The notes beneath the pieces are model-generated. The model made no database searches, had not been told where the DNA came from, and saw only the letters and a program-made list of their open reading frames with translations. Shown piece by piece: positions 1-11,081 of a stretch of DNA of 58,769 nucleotides. Both the position numbers and the translations under genes were made by a program. Where the stretch lies: contig NZ_JAKZFC010000011.1 of NCBI RefSeq assembly GCF_022549215.1, positions 1-58,769 on the forward strand, given 5' to 3'. How positions within the stretch are numbered: position 1 is the first letter of the stretch; the number at the start of each line of letters is the position of its first letter. Source of the stretch: Solibacillus palustris. GTDB taxonomy: Bacteria; Bacillota; Bacilli; Bacillales_A; Planococcaceae.

Positions 1-26
1 TTGTTATCGTTTATGACAACTTTTAT

Positions 27-55
27 ATCTTATCATTTCATTTCTCCGATGTCAA
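27..55 (-). promoter_or_regulatory. SigA-type promoter reading out of the left edge (proximal, P2-like)
   Basis: On the minus strand there is a -35 TTGACA (50-55), a 17-nt spacer and a -10 TAAGAT (27-32). It lies downstream of the lysS terminator and points out of the window. In B. subtilis an rRNA operon with tandem promoters follows lysS, so an rRNA promoter is the likely role (inference). Confidence 0.65.
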
Positions 56-111
56 CAACTTTCTTAAAAGAATTGTTTCGGACATGTTGTTCTGAAATTA
101 ATAACTTTTAC

Positions 112-140
112 ACTTTATCATTTTCAAAATAGAAAGTAAA
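112..140 (-). promoter_or_regulatory. second outward SigA-type promoter (distal, P1-like)
   Basis: Minus strand: -35 TTTACT (135-140), 17-nt spacer, -10 TAAAGT (112-117), about 85 bp upstream of the stronger promoter at 27-55. The tandem arrangement resembles Bacillus rRNA P1/P2 promoters. Apart from these promoters and the lysS terminator, bases 1-448 are AT-rich and show no gene. Confidence 0.4.
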
Positions 141-399
141 GCTTTTTAAAATAATGTCGTTTTGTTTTAGCGACAAGTAATAATTTATCACACACCAAAT
201 TATATTGCAATAGTTTTTAAAGAAAATTATTAATTTCTTTTAAAAGTCTCGTAAACTTATCAACTATACTAACTCTTCATGTCTAATTTAAATGACTGTA
301 AAAAAATAATACGTATTCTAACAACGAATCAATCGTATATAAATACTCATCAAACATTCTATTATTTAACACTTACATAAACATTCTACCTATATGAAG

Positions 400-431
400 A
401 AAAAAAGGAGAACCCCTTTTATGGATTCTCC
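400..431 (-). terminator. Rho-independent terminator of lysS
   Basis: On the minus strand GGAGAATCC pairs with GGGGTTCTCC (407-431), followed by a run of seven T. It ends the lysS transcript 18 nt past its stop codon. Confidence 0.8.
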
Positions 432-448
432 AACTTGAATTGCAAATT

Positions 449-1954
<1,506 letters not shown>

Positions 1955-2090
1955 TTAATATTTTTGCGCTCCAAAACGGCACAATTGTCCATAATGTTTC
2001 TATTGTACAGCATTTCGTTTGTCGATTCATCTGTTTCGAATTAATTCGAAATGTTTAATAATTCTGTGAAATGATTATTATTATACAACA

Positions 2091-2113
2091 AAAGGCACCT
2101 AATAATAGATGCC
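2091..2113 (-). terminator. terminator of the folate/dusB operon
   Basis: Minus-strand hairpin GGCATCTA-TTAT-TAGGTGCC (2094-2113), an 8-bp stem with one G-T pair, followed by TTTTG. It lies about 10 nt past the dusB stop and separates dusB from lysS. Confidence 0.7.
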
Positions 2114-2122
2114 CTTCTCGTT

Positions 2123-3142
2123 TTACACTTCTTCTAATAATTTACCATTTGCCTCATATTCTACTACTACACCGTTAATAACCGAACGTAACTCCACTTC
2201 TGTTTCAGCCGTGTTAATGGCGTTTCGGATTTTCCCATTACCACGAAGACCTTTTAAGTACCATGATGCATGGCTACGCATTTCACGTACCGCTACCTTT
2301 TCTCCTTTTAACGCCTTTAAACGTTCAAAGTGTAATAGGCAAACGTCCATCTTTTCGCGAAGGGATGGCTCTGGTAATAGCTCACCCGTTTCTAAATAAC
2401 GCACCGTTTGATACATCATCCACGGATTACCTAATGCCGCGCGACCAATCATCACAGCGTCCACACCTGTATGATCGAGCATACGTTTGGCATCTTGGGG
2501 TGTTTCCACATCCCCGTTACCAATAAACGGTACAGAAATATGCTTCTTCACTTCTGCAAGTACATCCCAGTTGGCTTTGCCTTCATACATCTGCGCACGT
2601 GTACGACCATGCATCGCAATAGCAGATACACCTGCGCGTTCAGCAGCAAGTGCGTTTTCTACAGCAAAAACATGCTCATCATCCCAGCCGATACGCATTT
2701 TTACCGATACCGGCTTATCCACTGCGTCCACTACCACTGACACCATCTCATAAATTTTGTTCGGGTCAAGTAACCACTTGGCACCTGCTTCACATTTGAT
2801 GATTTTATTGACAGGGCAGCCCATATTAATATCGATAATATCCGCTGTTGTATGCTTATCTACAAATTTTGCCGCTTCCACTAAATTTTCTTTGTCTCCT
2901 CCGAAAATTTGAAGTGTCATTGGATTTTCACGCTCATCGATATAAAGCATGTCCATCGTTTTTTGATTGCGAATGTTTAACGCTTTATCGCTAATCATCT
3001 CTGCGTAAACTAAACCCGCACCAAATTCCTTTACTGTTAAACGGAAGGCTGAGTTACATACACCTGCCATCGGGGCAAGTACGACGCGGTTATCCATGAC
3101 GATGTCGCCAATTTGGAACGGTTTTTGTTCGATGTTTGACAA
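2123..3142 (-). CDS. dusB: tRNA-dihydrouridine synthase B
   Basis: Flavin enzyme that reduces uridine to dihydrouridine in the D-loop of tRNA. The N-terminal FMN-barrel signature APMAGVCNSAFR and the catalytic-cysteine motif MGCPVNK are present; length (339 aa) fits the DusB family. The longest frame begins at ATG 3157, but that ATG runs straight into GGAGG; the TTG at 3142, 8 nt after GGAGG, is the probable start (MSNIEQKPFQIGD). It follows the yazB-type gene by about 20 nt and closes the folate operon, as yacF (dusB) does in B. subtilis. Confidence 0.93.
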   Translation of the reverse strand: MSNIEQKPFQIGDIVMDNRVVLAPMAGVCNSAFRLTVKEFGAGLVYAEMISDKALNIRNQKTMDMLYIDERENPMTLQIFGGDKENLVEAAKFVDKHTTADIIDINMGCPVNKIIKCEAGAKWLLDPNKIYEMVSVVVDAVDKPVSVKMRIGWDDEHVFAVENALAAERAGVSAIAMHGRTRAQMYEGKANWDVLAEVKKHISVPFIGNGDVETPQDAKRMLDHTGVDAVMIGRAALGNPWMMYQTVRYLETGELLPEPSLREKMDVCLLHFERLKALKGEKVAVREMRSHASWYLKGLRGNGKIRNAINTAETEVELRSVINGVVVEYEANGKLLEEV

Positions 3143-3163
3143 CGTTTGTCCCTCCATTAAGTG

Positions 3164-3367
3164 TTAGTCACCTTTCAATTCCTGAATATCTATGTTAAAT
3201 ACATCCGCAATTGATTGAAGTTGCTCCCTACTAGGCAATTTTTCACCTCGTTCAATCCGTCCTAAAATCGTTACAGATATACCAATACGTTTTGCTAGTT
3301 CGGTTTGCTGAATTCGCTTTAGCTTTCGGAAGGCACGAATTCGTCGACCGTAGCGATCGTCTTCCAC
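3164..3367 (-). CDS. yazB: small XRE-type helix-turn-helix protein (YazB-like)
   Basis: A 67-aa protein that is essentially one Cro/C1-type helix-turn-helix: the segment RIQQTELAKRIGISVTILGR is followed by IERGEKLPSREQL. It starts at a GTG inside the last 49 nt of folK in another frame, so it is probably translationally coupled; no clear SD is seen. B. subtilis has the same gene (yazB) in the same place. Its DNA target is unknown. The conserved position argues for a real gene rather than a shadow frame. Confidence 0.8.
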   Translation of the reverse strand: MEDDRYGRRIRAFRKLKRIQQTELAKRIGISVTILGRIERGEKLPSREQLQSIADVFNIDIQELKGD

Positions 3368-3840
3368 AGCTTGACGCCCTCTTTCTCTATGTCGAATGCT
3401 TGATATGCTTTTTGTACGTTTACAAGCATATCACATTCTTCTACTATAATCTCTTTTAATGGTACGAGCACAAAAGCACGTTCGTACATGCGAGGGTGTG
3501 GTACAACAAGCTTTTCTGTGTTGTACGTTTCGTTATTGTACAATAGAATATCCAAATCAATAATACGAGGGCCCCAGCGAAATTCACGTACGCGGCCTAA
3601 ATCATTTTCAATTTGTTGACACACTAACAGTAGCTCATGCGCTGACAAATTTGTTTGTAAGCTTAACGCGATATTTAAAAAATCCGCCTGCTCCGTAAAG
3701 CCTACCGCTGCTGTCTCGTAAATCGATGACACTTCCGTTACGATAATTGCTTCATGCGCCAATAGCATACGCACGGCATCTTGTAAGTTTTGTTCGCGCT
3801 CACCTATATTTGTGCCAATCGATAAATATGCTACCTTCAT
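3319..3840 (-). CDS. folK: HPPK, 2-amino-4-hydroxy-6-hydroxymethyldihydropteridine pyrophosphokinase
   Basis: Transfers pyrophosphate from ATP to 6-hydroxymethyl-dihydropterin in folate synthesis. The 173-aa protein opens with AYLSIGTNIGEREQNL and carries the HPPK signature RWGPRIIDLDILL and the following VVPHPRMYERAFVL. Its ATG overlaps the folB stop (ATGA), indicating translational coupling. Its 3' end overlaps the yazB-like gene by 49 nt. Confidence 0.95.
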   Translation of the reverse strand: MKVAYLSIGTNIGEREQNLQDAVRMLLAHEAIIVTEVSSIYETAAVGFTEQADFLNIALSLQTNLSAHELLLVCQQIENDLGRVREFRWGPRIIDLDILLYNNETYNTEKLVVPHPRMYERAFVLVPLKEIIVEECDMLVNVQKAYQAFDIEKEGVKLWKTIATVDEFVPSES

Positions 3841-4205
3841 ACGAATTGCCCTCGCGTAATTTCAACAGCCACTTCCTTATAATGCCCTGGAATTGGTGGG
3901 TCCGGCTTTACAACTTCCACGCGGCAGCCAAACACTTGTCCCTCGTATTTCGTTAGTATCTGTGTCGCAATCGCTTCGGCAACCGCTTCAATTAATTTAT
4001 AAGGCTTTCCTTCAATTACTTCCTTACATATATCGTACACACCTACATAGCTAACGGTATCGTCTAACTCATCGGTCTCACCTGCACCTTTGATATCTAC
4101 CGCTAATGACACATTGGCACGAAAGCGTTGGCCTAATACGTTTTCCTCTGGTAATACCCCATGATAACCAAAAAACTGCATATCTCTTAAATGAATATAA
4201 TCCAT
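3837..4205 (-). CDS. folB: dihydroneopterin aldolase
   Basis: Cleaves dihydroneopterin to 6-hydroxymethyl-dihydropterin and glycolaldehyde, the step before FolK. The 122-aa protein starts MDYIHLRDMQFFGYHGVLPE, typical of FolB, and ends with the conserved DPPIPGHYKEVAVEI segment. It lies 10 nt after folP and overlaps folK by 4 nt. Confidence 0.94.
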   Translation of the reverse strand: MDYIHLRDMQFFGYHGVLPEENVLGQRFRANVSLAVDIKGAGETDELDDTVSYVGVYDICKEVIEGKPYKLIEAVAEAIATQILTKYEGQVFGCRVEVVKPDPPIPGHYKEVAVEITRGQFV

Positions 4206-4215
4206 ACAGAACTCC

Positions 4216-5076
4216 TTAATGTCTTGGTGCTAATTCACCTTGTACTTCGAATTTCCCTACTAGCGCGTCCATCATTTTGACAGTTCGCGCAATTTCTTTT
4301 ACGTCATGCACCCGCATAAGATGACAACCCTTTTGTACACCGAATGCACATGTAGCGGCAGTTCCTTCAACACGCTCATCTACAGGTAAATCCAGTACCG
4401 CGCCGATCATACGTTTACGTGATGTTGCAAGTAGTACCGGATAGCCCAGCGCAACAAGCTCATCTAAGCGCTGCATTGTTTCGATACTTTGCGCTAAGTT
4501 TTTGACAAAACCAATGCCCGGATCTAACATAATGTGCTCAGCTGGTACACCGGCTTTTTTCACGATTTCAATACTTTCCTTCATATCTTGTAAAAAGTCA
4601 TTAAAATAATCCCCATATACATCATTATCACGGTTATGCATTAAAAAAATTGGCACATTTAGCTCCGCCGCAACTTGTGCCATATGTGGATCGGCCTTTG
4701 CTCCCCAAATATCGTTAATCATATGTGCACCCGCTTTAATCGCTGCGCGTGCTACATTTGATTTATACGTATCAATTGAAATAATTGCCGGTACTTCCTT
4801 CACTAGTGCTTCAATGACCGATACCACACGTGCAATTTCTTCTTCATCAGAAATACGTGTATAGCCTGGACGCGTCGATTCGCCGCCTACATCAATAATT
4901 TTTGCTCCATCTGCGACCATCTTTTTCGCTTGGGCTACAGCCTTGTCGATCGAATTAAACTGGCCACCATCTGAAAACGAATCTGGCGTAACATTTAGTA
5001 TCCCCATGACAAATGTTTCTTTGTAAAAATCTAATTCAATATTATTCAGCGTTAACGTTTTATAATTTTCTAGCAT
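4216..5076 (-). CDS. folP: dihydropteroate synthase
   Basis: Condenses p-aminobenzoate with the pterin pyrophosphate; it is the sulfonamide target (sul in B. subtilis). The 286-aa TIM-barrel protein carries both family signatures: GILNVTPDSFSDGG and DGAKIIDVGGESTRPG, plus LDPGIGF and ATSRKR. It overlaps the end of pabC by 17 nt, so translation is probably coupled. Confidence 0.95.
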   Translation of the reverse strand: MLENYKTLTLNNIELDFYKETFVMGILNVTPDSFSDGGQFNSIDKAVAQAKKMVADGAKIIDVGGESTRPGYTRISDEEEIARVVSVIEALVKEVPAIISIDTYKSNVARAAIKAGAHMINDIWGAKADPHMAQVAAELNVPIFLMHNRDNDVYGDYFNDFLQDMKESIEIVKKAGVPAEHIMLDPGIGFVKNLAQSIETMQRLDELVALGYPVLLATSRKRMIGAVLDLPVDERVEGTAATCAFGVQKGCHLMRVHDVKEIARTVKMMDALVGKFEVQGELAPRH

Positions 5077-5923
5077 TGCGCTCTCCTAAATTGGTTACAA
5101 TTTTTTCGATATAGGCATTATGCAGCTTTTGATAAATATGCCCTTCACTACCTGCAAACCGAACATTACCTATGTGTGATATCGGCACGAGTTCCTGCAC
5201 AGCAGTTGTAATAAAGCATTCATCTGCCTGCTCAAGCTCCCACTTTAAAAAGCTACCTTCTCTTACTTGGATTCCTATTAACGCTGCAAGCTCAATGACA
5301 AGTGCACGCGTAATACCAGGTAAAATACCTATTTTTGTGGAAGGTGTATATAGTATACCGTCTTTTATCCAAAAAATATTTGACGTAATCCCCTCAGCTA
5401 CAACACCACGTGCATCCGTAAAAAAACCTTCATGTGCTGCTAGGCTTGGCAGTTCCATGCGCGCACGTACGTTATTTCCATAATGATGACTTTTGTGACG
5501 CTGTTCTTGTTCAGGCGAATTACGCAAAGTTTTTAACCAAACTGCCTCTTTTTCAGTACCACGCTTTACTTGTGGAAGCTCCTTACGAAACAAAATAACA
5601 GTTGGCTCCACATATTCTGAAGGTGCTAACCCAATTGCATGCGGTCCTGCCGAAACATTTAAACGGAAATAGCCTTCATTTCCATCTTGTGCATTCAACT
5701 GTTCAATAATTTGTTTTATTTCTTGTAAGCTATAAGGAAATTGAATACGATACTCCTTTAATGCCTCTAGTAAACGTCCGAAATGGAGTGGTAAAAATAC
5801 CGCTTTTCCCTTATATGTACGAAATGTTTCAAAAAAGCCAAGCCCATATAAAAAACCATGATCAAACGGTGAAATGCGTAAATCCTGTTCTTCGATAAAT
5901 TGTCCGTTCATCCAACAAAGCAT
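5060..5923 (-). CDS. pabC: 4-amino-4-deoxychorismate lyase
   Basis: PLP enzyme of fold type IV that releases pyruvate from aminodeoxychorismate to give p-aminobenzoate. The 287-aa protein has SPFDHGFLYGLGFFETFR near the N-terminus, a KSHHYGNN segment holding the likely Schiff-base lysine, and EGITSNIFW. The frame extends to a TTG at 5941, but AGGAGG sits 7 nt before the ATG at 5923, which is also downstream of the pabA stop. It is third in the pab-fol operon. Confidence 0.92.
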   Translation of the reverse strand: MLCWMNGQFIEEQDLRISPFDHGFLYGLGFFETFRTYKGKAVFLPLHFGRLLEALKEYRIQFPYSLQEIKQIIEQLNAQDGNEGYFRLNVSAGPHAIGLAPSEYVEPTVILFRKELPQVKRGTEKEAVWLKTLRNSPEQEQRHKSHHYGNNVRARMELPSLAAHEGFFTDARGVVAEGITSNIFWIKDGILYTPSTKIGILPGITRALVIELAALIGIQVREGSFLKWELEQADECFITTAVQELVPISHIGNVRFAGSEGHIYQKLHNAYIEKIVTNLGERNARKL

Positions 5924-5934
5924 CCTCATTCCTC

Positions 5935-6504
5935 CTAGCAATAGTTTTCAATAAACGTTTTTAAAAGTAACTTACCATCCTCCGTCATAATCGACTCTGG
6001 GTGATACTGTACACCTTCAATCGCAAATTCCTTATGGCGCAATCCCATAATTTCGCCTTCTTCAGTCCAGGCTGTTACTTCTAAACAATCCGGTAATGTT
6101 GTTGGTTCTACAATAAGTGAATGATATCTTGTTGCTAAAAAGGGATTATTATTTTTAGCATGCAAGCCGATTTCTTTATGATGCACTGGGGACGTTTTAC
6201 CGTGCATTAAACGTTTGGCGCGAACAACATCACCACCAAATACTTGTGCAATCGCTTGATGTCCTAAGCAAACTCCTAGAATTGGAATTTTCCCAGCAAA
6301 ATATTCAATGATATTTAGGCTTTGACCCGCTTCATTTGGTGTACATGGCCCTGGCGAAATAACGATCATCTTCGGATTTAACTGCTTAATTTCTTCAATA
6401 GTAACGGTATCATTACGCTTAACGACTAATTCATAGCCAAACTCCCCGAAATATTGCACTAAGTTATACGTAAACGAATCATAATTATCAATCATTAAAA
6501 TCAT
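5935..6504 (-). CDS. pabA: anthranilate/aminodeoxychorismate synthase glutamine amidotransferase
   Basis: Class I glutamine amidotransferase that supplies ammonia to PabB; in Bacillus the same subunit (trpG) also serves anthranilate synthase. The 189-aa protein starts [20 protein letters not shown] and has the nucleophile motif GVCLGHQAI and the His-Glu motif QYHPES. The ATG at 6504 overlaps the pabB stop in ATGA, with AGAGGTG just upstream; the longer frame (to 6540) is inside pabB. No run of GAG/UAG triplets typical of a TRAP site is seen around the start. Confidence 0.94.
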   Translation of the reverse strand: MILMIDNYDSFTYNLVQYFGEFGYELVVKRNDTVTIEEIKQLNPKMIVISPGPCTPNEAGQSLNIIEYFAGKIPILGVCLGHQAIAQVFGGDVVRAKRLMHGKTSPVHHKEIGLHAKNNNPFLATRYHSLIVEPTTLPDCLEVTAWTEEGEIMGLRHKEFAIEGVQYHPESIMTEDGKLLLKTFIENYC

Positions 6505-7910
6505 TTGTTCACCTCTTCTGCCATCGCTTTTGCTTGCCACATTGCCTTTGCTTTATTCATTGACTCCACATATTCATTTCCCGGAACCGAATCGATAACA
6601 ATTCCCGCACCCGCTTGAATATATGTTACATCATCTTGAATAAACGCTGTTCGAATTACGATATTTAATTCTAAATCACCTGTATAGCCAATCCATCCAA
6701 TCGAACCAGTATAAAGTCCTCGACGCACGGGCTCAAGCTCCTCAATAATTTCCATCGTACGAATTTTCGGCGCACCGGTAATTGTGCCACCTGGGAACAT
6801 CGCACGAATCACATCGGCATTTGATTTGTTAGGTGCTACTTGGCCGCGTACATTGGACACGATATGCATGACATGCGAGTAATACTCAATGACCATGAAC
6901 TCATTGACTTCCACTGTGCCGTACGCGCTCACTCGCCCTAAGTCATTTCGTTCTAGGTCTACGAGCATCACATGTTCAGCTCGCTCTTTTTCGTGCTCGA
7001 TCAGCTCATTGGCAAGCGCTAAATCTTCTGCTTCCGATGCTCCACGTGGACGCGTACCAGCAATCGGACGCGTTGATAATTCTTTACCTTTTTTCTTTAC
7101 GAGTAATTCTGGTGAGCCACTGACAACAGCAAAATGTTCACTTTCAATGTACCCCATATACGGTGATGGATTAAACGAGCGTACTGCCTCGTACATTGTA
7201 ATGGGTGTTGCCGATAGTTTTTTTGCCTGACGTACCGACAAGTTCACTTGGAATACATCACCTTGTCCGATGTAGTCTTGAATTTTCCCGACGGCTGCCT
7301 CAAAGTCTGCACCAGCAAATGATACTTGTAATTCACTTTCATCTTGCACTACATTTGTTGCGGCCTCTTGATTAAAGTTGCGCAATGTCATCCCTGTAGT
7401 AGCTGCTTGTTCCCATTTATGTTGCCACTGTTGTAAATCCATTTCGCTCGTCGCAAACTTCATCAGAGTGACTTCATTTGTCGCAACATTATGAACTGCC
7501 CAATGGTCGAACAAATAAAAATAAATGTCTGGCACATGTAAATCATTTATCGCTACTTCTTCAAACACTTCAATCGTGCGCGCATAATCATACGAAATAA
7601 AACCAATCGCCCCACCTTGAAAATCTGGTAGTTCCACATTTGCTTCGATTTCATATTGCTTAATAAATTGTTCAAGTTGCGATAACGCTTCCCCGTATCT
7701 GACTTCTGTTTCGTCATTTCCCCAGGTAATCTGTAAACCATTTTCTATAGATTGCGCTGTCGCAAATGGACCCCATGCAGCAATTGAATAATGGCCACCG
7801 CGCCCGCTTTCTAAAAATACGCGTTGTGTTACATTTGCAGTCTGTTGTTTAAAGCTATAAAAAAACTCATCTTTCGTCATCGGAAATACGTGCGTTGCAA
7901 GTTGCTGCAT
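6501..7910 (-). CDS. pabB: aminodeoxychorismate synthase component I
   Basis: Converts chorismate to 4-amino-4-deoxychorismate using ammonia from PabA. The 469-aa chorismate-binding protein shows the family motifs [20 protein letters not shown] and a C-terminal [14 protein letters not shown]. It is the first gene of the pabB-pabA-pabC-folP-folB-folK-yazB-dusB operon, with SD AGAAGGTGG. No convincing SigA promoter was found in the roughly 180 bp between it and the cysK terminator. Confidence 0.94.
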   Translation of the reverse strand: MQQLATHVFPMTKDEFFYSFKQQTANVTQRVFLESGRGGHYSIAAWGPFATAQSIENGLQITWGNDETEVRYGEALSQLEQFIKQYEIEANVELPDFQGGAIGFISYDYARTIEVFEEVAINDLHVPDIYFYLFDHWAVHNVATNEVTLMKFATSEMDLQQWQHKWEQAATTGMTLRNFNQEAATNVVQDESELQVSFAGADFEAAVGKIQDYIGQGDVFQVNLSVRQAKKLSATPITMYEAVRSFNPSPYMGYIESEHFAVVSGSPELLVKKKGKELSTRPIAGTRPRGASEAEDLALANELIEHEKERAEHVMLVDLERNDLGRVSAYGTVEVNEFMVIEYYSHVMHIVSNVRGQVAPNKSNADVIRAMFPGGTITGAPKIRTMEIIEELEPVRRGLYTGSIGWIGYTGDLELNIVIRTAFIQDDVTYIQAGAGIVIDSVPGNEYVESMNKAKAMWQAKAMAEEVNK

Positions 7911-8084
7911 ATTATATCCACCTTCTTTTAACTATTTGCTTTAATTAAACTTGAAAGTACTGAAAATTGCTAGAGAAATGCGATTTTCCACATTAGAAAA
8001 ACGCAAAACCCGCCAAAGCAACACGATTTAATGGCTTCTCTTATATAAATCCCCTTAAATGATTCATATTTTTCCGCCCATTAG

Positions 8085-8123
8085 AAAAAGCCATCCTAGT
8101 AAAATATCTCTACTAGAATGGCT
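8085..8123 (-). terminator. terminator of cysK
   Basis: Minus-strand hairpin with arms AGCCATTCTAGTA and TACTAGGATGGCT (8089-8123) followed by TTTTT. It lies 16 nt past the cysK stop. The remaining bases to pabB (7911-8084) contain a weak GCG...CGC hairpin near 7978-8009 and no gene. Confidence 0.85.
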
Positions 8124-8139
8124 ATTAGTTTGCTATCAG

Positions 8140-9075
8140 TTAGTCTTCGAATTGGTATAAAGGAGTTGATAAGTAACGCTCACCATTTGATGGGATGATC
8201 GCTACTACGTTTTTCCCTTTACCTAAACGTTTAGCTGTTTCAATTGCTGCATAAATCGCTGCACCAGATGAAATCCCCGCTAAAATACCTTCTTCACGTG
8301 CCACTTTACGTGCGTTTTCGAATGCTACTTCGTTTTCTACTGGGAATACTGACGTATATATTTCTGTATCTAATACGTCTGGTACGAAACCAGCACCAAT
8401 ACCTTGAATTTTGTGTGGACCAGGGTTACCACCAGAAAGTACTGGAGAATCTTTTGGCTCTACTGCGATAATTTCAATTGCTGGGAATTTTTCTTTTAAT
8501 ACTTCACCTGCGCCAGTAATTGTACCACCCGTACCAACACCAGCAACAAATGCGTCTACTTGTAAGCCATCCGCTTCAAATGCCTCTACGATTTCTGGAC
8601 CTGTCGTTAAACGGTGAATTTCAGCATTTGCTTCATTTTTAAATTGTTGTGGTAAGAAGTAGCCCTCAGAAGCTGATAATTCCTCTGCTTTTGCGATAGC
8701 GCCTTTCATACCTTCTGGACCAGGTGTTAATACTAAATCTGCACCGTAAGCACGTAAAAGGTTGCGACGCTCTAATGACATTGTTTCTGGCATTACTAAA
8801 ATCGCTTTGTAGCCTTTTGCTGCTGCGATCATTGCAAGGCCGATCCCTGTGTTACCTGAAGTTGGCTCGATAATTGTGCCACCTGGTTTTAATGTACCGT
8901 CTTTTTCAGCTGCTTCGATCATCGCTAAAGCTAAACGGTCTTTTACTGATGAACCTGGGTTGAAGTATTCTAATTTTACGTATACATTCCCGTCGTTTTC
9001 GCCTGTTGCATTGTTTAGTTTTACGATTGGTGTGCGACCCACTAATTCAGCCACAGAGTTTACTAATTTACTCAT
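8140..9075 (-). CDS. cysK: cysteine synthase A (O-acetylserine sulfhydrylase)
   Basis: PLP enzyme making cysteine from O-acetylserine and sulfide; in B. subtilis CysK also acts with the repressor CymR. The 311-aa protein has the PLP lysine in NPGSSVKDR (Lys45), the substrate loop [10 protein letters not shown] and the phosphate-binding GTGGTITG. It is a single-gene unit with its own promoter (9130-9158) and terminator, between yacD and pabB as in B. subtilis. Confidence 0.95.
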   Translation of the reverse strand: MSKLVNSVAELVGRTPIVKLNNATGENDGNVYVKLEYFNPGSSVKDRLALAMIEAAEKDGTLKPGGTIIEPTSGNTGIGLAMIAAAKGYKAILVMPETMSLERRNLLRAYGADLVLTPGPEGMKGAIAKAEELSASEGYFLPQQFKNEANAEIHRLTTGPEIVEAFEADGLQVDAFVAGVGTGGTITGAGEVLKEKFPAIEIIAVEPKDSPVLSGGNPGPHKIQGIGAGFVPDVLDTEIYTSVFPVENEVAFENARKVAREEGILAGISSGAAIYAAIETAKRLGKGKNVVAIIPSNGERYLSTPLYQFED

Positions 9076-9129
9076 AATTCAATATCCCCTCTCAATCCCT
9101 ACCAAGTTAATAGGTTTTACTTAATTTTA

Positions 9130-9158
9130 ATCTTAACAGTCTCGTGAAATGTTGTCAA
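9130..9158 (-). promoter_or_regulatory. SigA promoter of cysK
   Basis: Minus strand: perfect -35 TTGACA (9153-9158), 17-nt spacer, -10 TAAGAT (9130-9135). The 5' UTR of about 50 nt includes a short inverted repeat, CCTATTAACTTGGTAGG, which could be an operator; no match to a known regulator is claimed. Confidence 0.8.
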
Positions 9159-9200
9159 TTATTTGCATAAATTTTTCGAAAATTATTCTTACCCTTATTT

Positions 9201-9237
9201 AAAAAAATACGACACACCATTTTTGGCATGTCGTATT
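9201..9237 (-). terminator. terminator of the coaX-hslO-yacD operon
   Basis: Minus-strand hairpin AATACGACATGCC / GGTGTGTCGTATT followed by seven T, just past the yacD stop at 9243. It isolates cysK transcription from the upstream genes. Confidence 0.8.
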
Positions 9238-9242
9238 GGAAG

Positions 9243-10199
9243 TTATTTTTTTGCTTCGCCGTAAATCCACACAGCATCAAATTCTGCCCAGAAAGCCTCT
9301 GGTGTAATAGAAGGTGGAAGTTGTTCTAGAGCTAATTGACGTTTTACGTGTTGAGATACCTCATCATAAGAGAACGAGTGCCCCTCAACGATTTCCGAAA
9401 CAGTCACAATCGCATATCGACCATCTTGTAACACAAATGGTTTTGATGTTTCTTGCTCTTTTAATTGTTGTACCTCTTTAGAAATAGCCGTGTCTAATGA
9501 AGACTGCTCAGAAGAGACAAAGCCAATATCCCCACCTAAGCTCGCTGATGCAGCATCCATTGAATGCTCACGTGCTAAAACATCAAATTCCGAGCCGTTT
9601 TTTAATTCCTTTTCAACGCGTTCAGCATCTTCTTTAGAATTCACAACAATTAGACTGGTACGGAATGTTGTTGGGATATTATAGAAAGACTGGTTTTCTT
9701 CATAATAGCTCTCCGCTTCCTCGTCTTCTACAACAACATCATTTGTCAGCACTTTATCTAAAATTAACTGTGCACGTATTTTTTGTCGTAATTGGTCAGT
9801 TGATAAACTATGTAAAGTCGTGTCGTTTGCATCTTGTGCCGAACGTAGCAATGCGATTTCTAAATCAATTTCTTCTTCGCTCACTTTAATTTTATATTTG
9901 TCTGCGGCTTTTTCCATGACCGCCTCATTGACTAAATCACGAAGCGTTTCTTTCCCAAAGCGGCTCTCCATTGCGGCAAGCCATTGCTGGCGTGTAATGG
10001 CCTCTCCGTCAACGGTAGCGATAGACTCGCTACCGTTTTCTAATGACGGAACGTCAGAAGGGAGTAACCATACCACAAACCATAATATATTTCCGATAAA
10101 CAAGATAAGTAATAGTAGTAACGTTGGTTTGGTTTTTAAGCGTCGTTGTGTATACGGTACATTTTCTGGTGTTTGGTGTAAATTACGATTGGATTTCAT
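9243..10199 (-). CDS. yacD: membrane-anchored PpiC-type peptidyl-prolyl isomerase (YacD/PrsA-like)
   Basis: Probable extracytoplasmic foldase. The 318-aa protein has a basic N-terminus, one transmembrane segment ([20 protein letters not shown], about residues 27-46), a SurA/PrsA-like helical region and a parvulin domain ([19 protein letters not shown], about residues 205-235). There is no lipobox cysteine, so it is anchored by the TM helix rather than a lipid, unlike PrsA. The ATG at 10199 with an upstream AAGG is preferred; it overlaps the end of hslO. B. subtilis has yacD between hslO and cysK. Confidence 0.82.
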   Translation of the reverse strand: MKSNRNLHQTPENVPYTQRRLKTKPTLLLLLILFIGNILWFVVWLLPSDVPSLENGSESIATVDGEAITRQQWLAAMESRFGKETLRDLVNEAVMEKAADKYKIKVSEEEIDLEIALLRSAQDANDTTLHSLSTDQLRQKIRAQLILDKVLTNDVVVEDEEAESYYEENQSFYNIPTTFRTSLIVVNSKEDAERVEKELKNGSEFDVLAREHSMDAASASLGGDIGFVSSEQSSLDTAISKEVQQLKEQETSKPFVLQDGRYAIVTVSEIVEGHSFSYDEVSQHVKRQLALEQLPPSITPEAFWAEFDAVWIYGEAKK

Positions 10200-11064
10200 C
10201 GATGAAACCTTCAAGCTCTTTTTGATCGAAGTAATATTTTTCTAAACAGAAGTGACATTGTGCTTCTGCTCCTCCATCTTCATCAATCATTTCTTGAATT
10301 TCATTGACACCTAAACCGATAATCGCTGCACCGAAACGCTCTTTTGAACATTGACATTGAAATTGAACAGGTAATGTTGAAAGAATTTGTACATTGCCTT
10401 CGCCTAATACGGCAGTTAAAATTTGCTCTGGTGAATATCCTTTTTCAATCATTTTTGAAACGGGCTCAATAGAAGATAAACGCTTTTCGATTTCATCAAT
10501 TGTTTCCTCATCACAACCTGGCATTAATTGAATAATGAAGCCCCCAGCAGCTAAAATTGTGTTGTCTGGGTTTACTAATACACCTAAACCTACTGATGAA
10601 GGCACTTGCTCAGATGATGCGAAGTAGTAAGTGAAGTCTTCGGCAACCTCCCCTGAAACGATTGGTGTTTGACCTGAGAACATATCACGTAGCCCTAAAT
10701 CTTTTACAACTGTTAATGTACCCTCACTCCCTACACCAGCACGTACATCTAATTTTCCATGTTCGTTTAAATCAAAGTGTACATGTGGGTTTGTTACGAA
10801 ACCACGCACATCACCTTTTGCATCCGCATCGATTACCATCGGACCGATTGGACCGTTCCCTTCAATTTTAACTGTAATTTTATCATCACCTTTTAACATT
10901 GCACCCATCATAACAGCCGCAGTCATTGAACGACCTAATGCTGCTGAAACGACTGGCCACGTGTTATGACGGTGTTGTGCTTCGCTTACAGTTTCTGTTG
11001 TTTTCGTTGCAAATGCACGTACTTGTCCGTCAAATGCAATTGCTCTTACTAAGTAGTCTTTCAT
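10183..11064 (-). CDS. hslO: Hsp33 redox-regulated chaperone
   Basis: Holdase chaperone activated by oxidation. The 293-aa protein carries the C-terminal zinc site as CQCS (about residue 239) and CHFC (about residue 272), the four conserved cysteines of Hsp33. It lies 17 nt downstream of coaX and overlaps the start of yacD, so coaX-hslO-yacD is one operon. Confidence 0.94.
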   Translation of the reverse strand: MKDYLVRAIAFDGQVRAFATKTTETVSEAQHRHNTWPVVSAALGRSMTAAVMMGAMLKGDDKITVKIEGNGPIGPMVIDADAKGDVRGFVTNPHVHFDLNEHGKLDVRAGVGSEGTLTVVKDLGLRDMFSGQTPIVSGEVAEDFTYYFASSEQVPSSVGLGVLVNPDNTILAAGGFIIQLMPGCDEETIDEIEKRLSSIEPVSKMIEKGYSPEQILTAVLGEGNVQILSTLPVQFQCQCSKERFGAAIIGLGVNEIQEMIDEDGGAEAQCHFCLEKYYFDQKELEGFIDEIQS

Positions 11065-11081
11065 GTTGAAATTCCTCTTTT

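Noticed and set aside
1-399. rRNA gene fragment or small ORF at the left edge
   Set aside because: Only promoter-like and AT-rich sequence is present; no rRNA-conserved sequence or credible frame with an SD.
6480-6540. TRAP-binding site overlapping the pabA (trpG) start
   Set aside because: B. subtilis has a series of GAG/UAG triplets there; here only isolated GAGs occur without regular spacing.
7978-8009. further copy of the TTAGAAAA palindrome near pabB
   Set aside because: It has ATTAGAAAA but lacks the CATTTCGC...GCGAAA stem, so resemblance may be chance in AT-rich DNA. A similar fragment near 58563 was rejected for the same reason.
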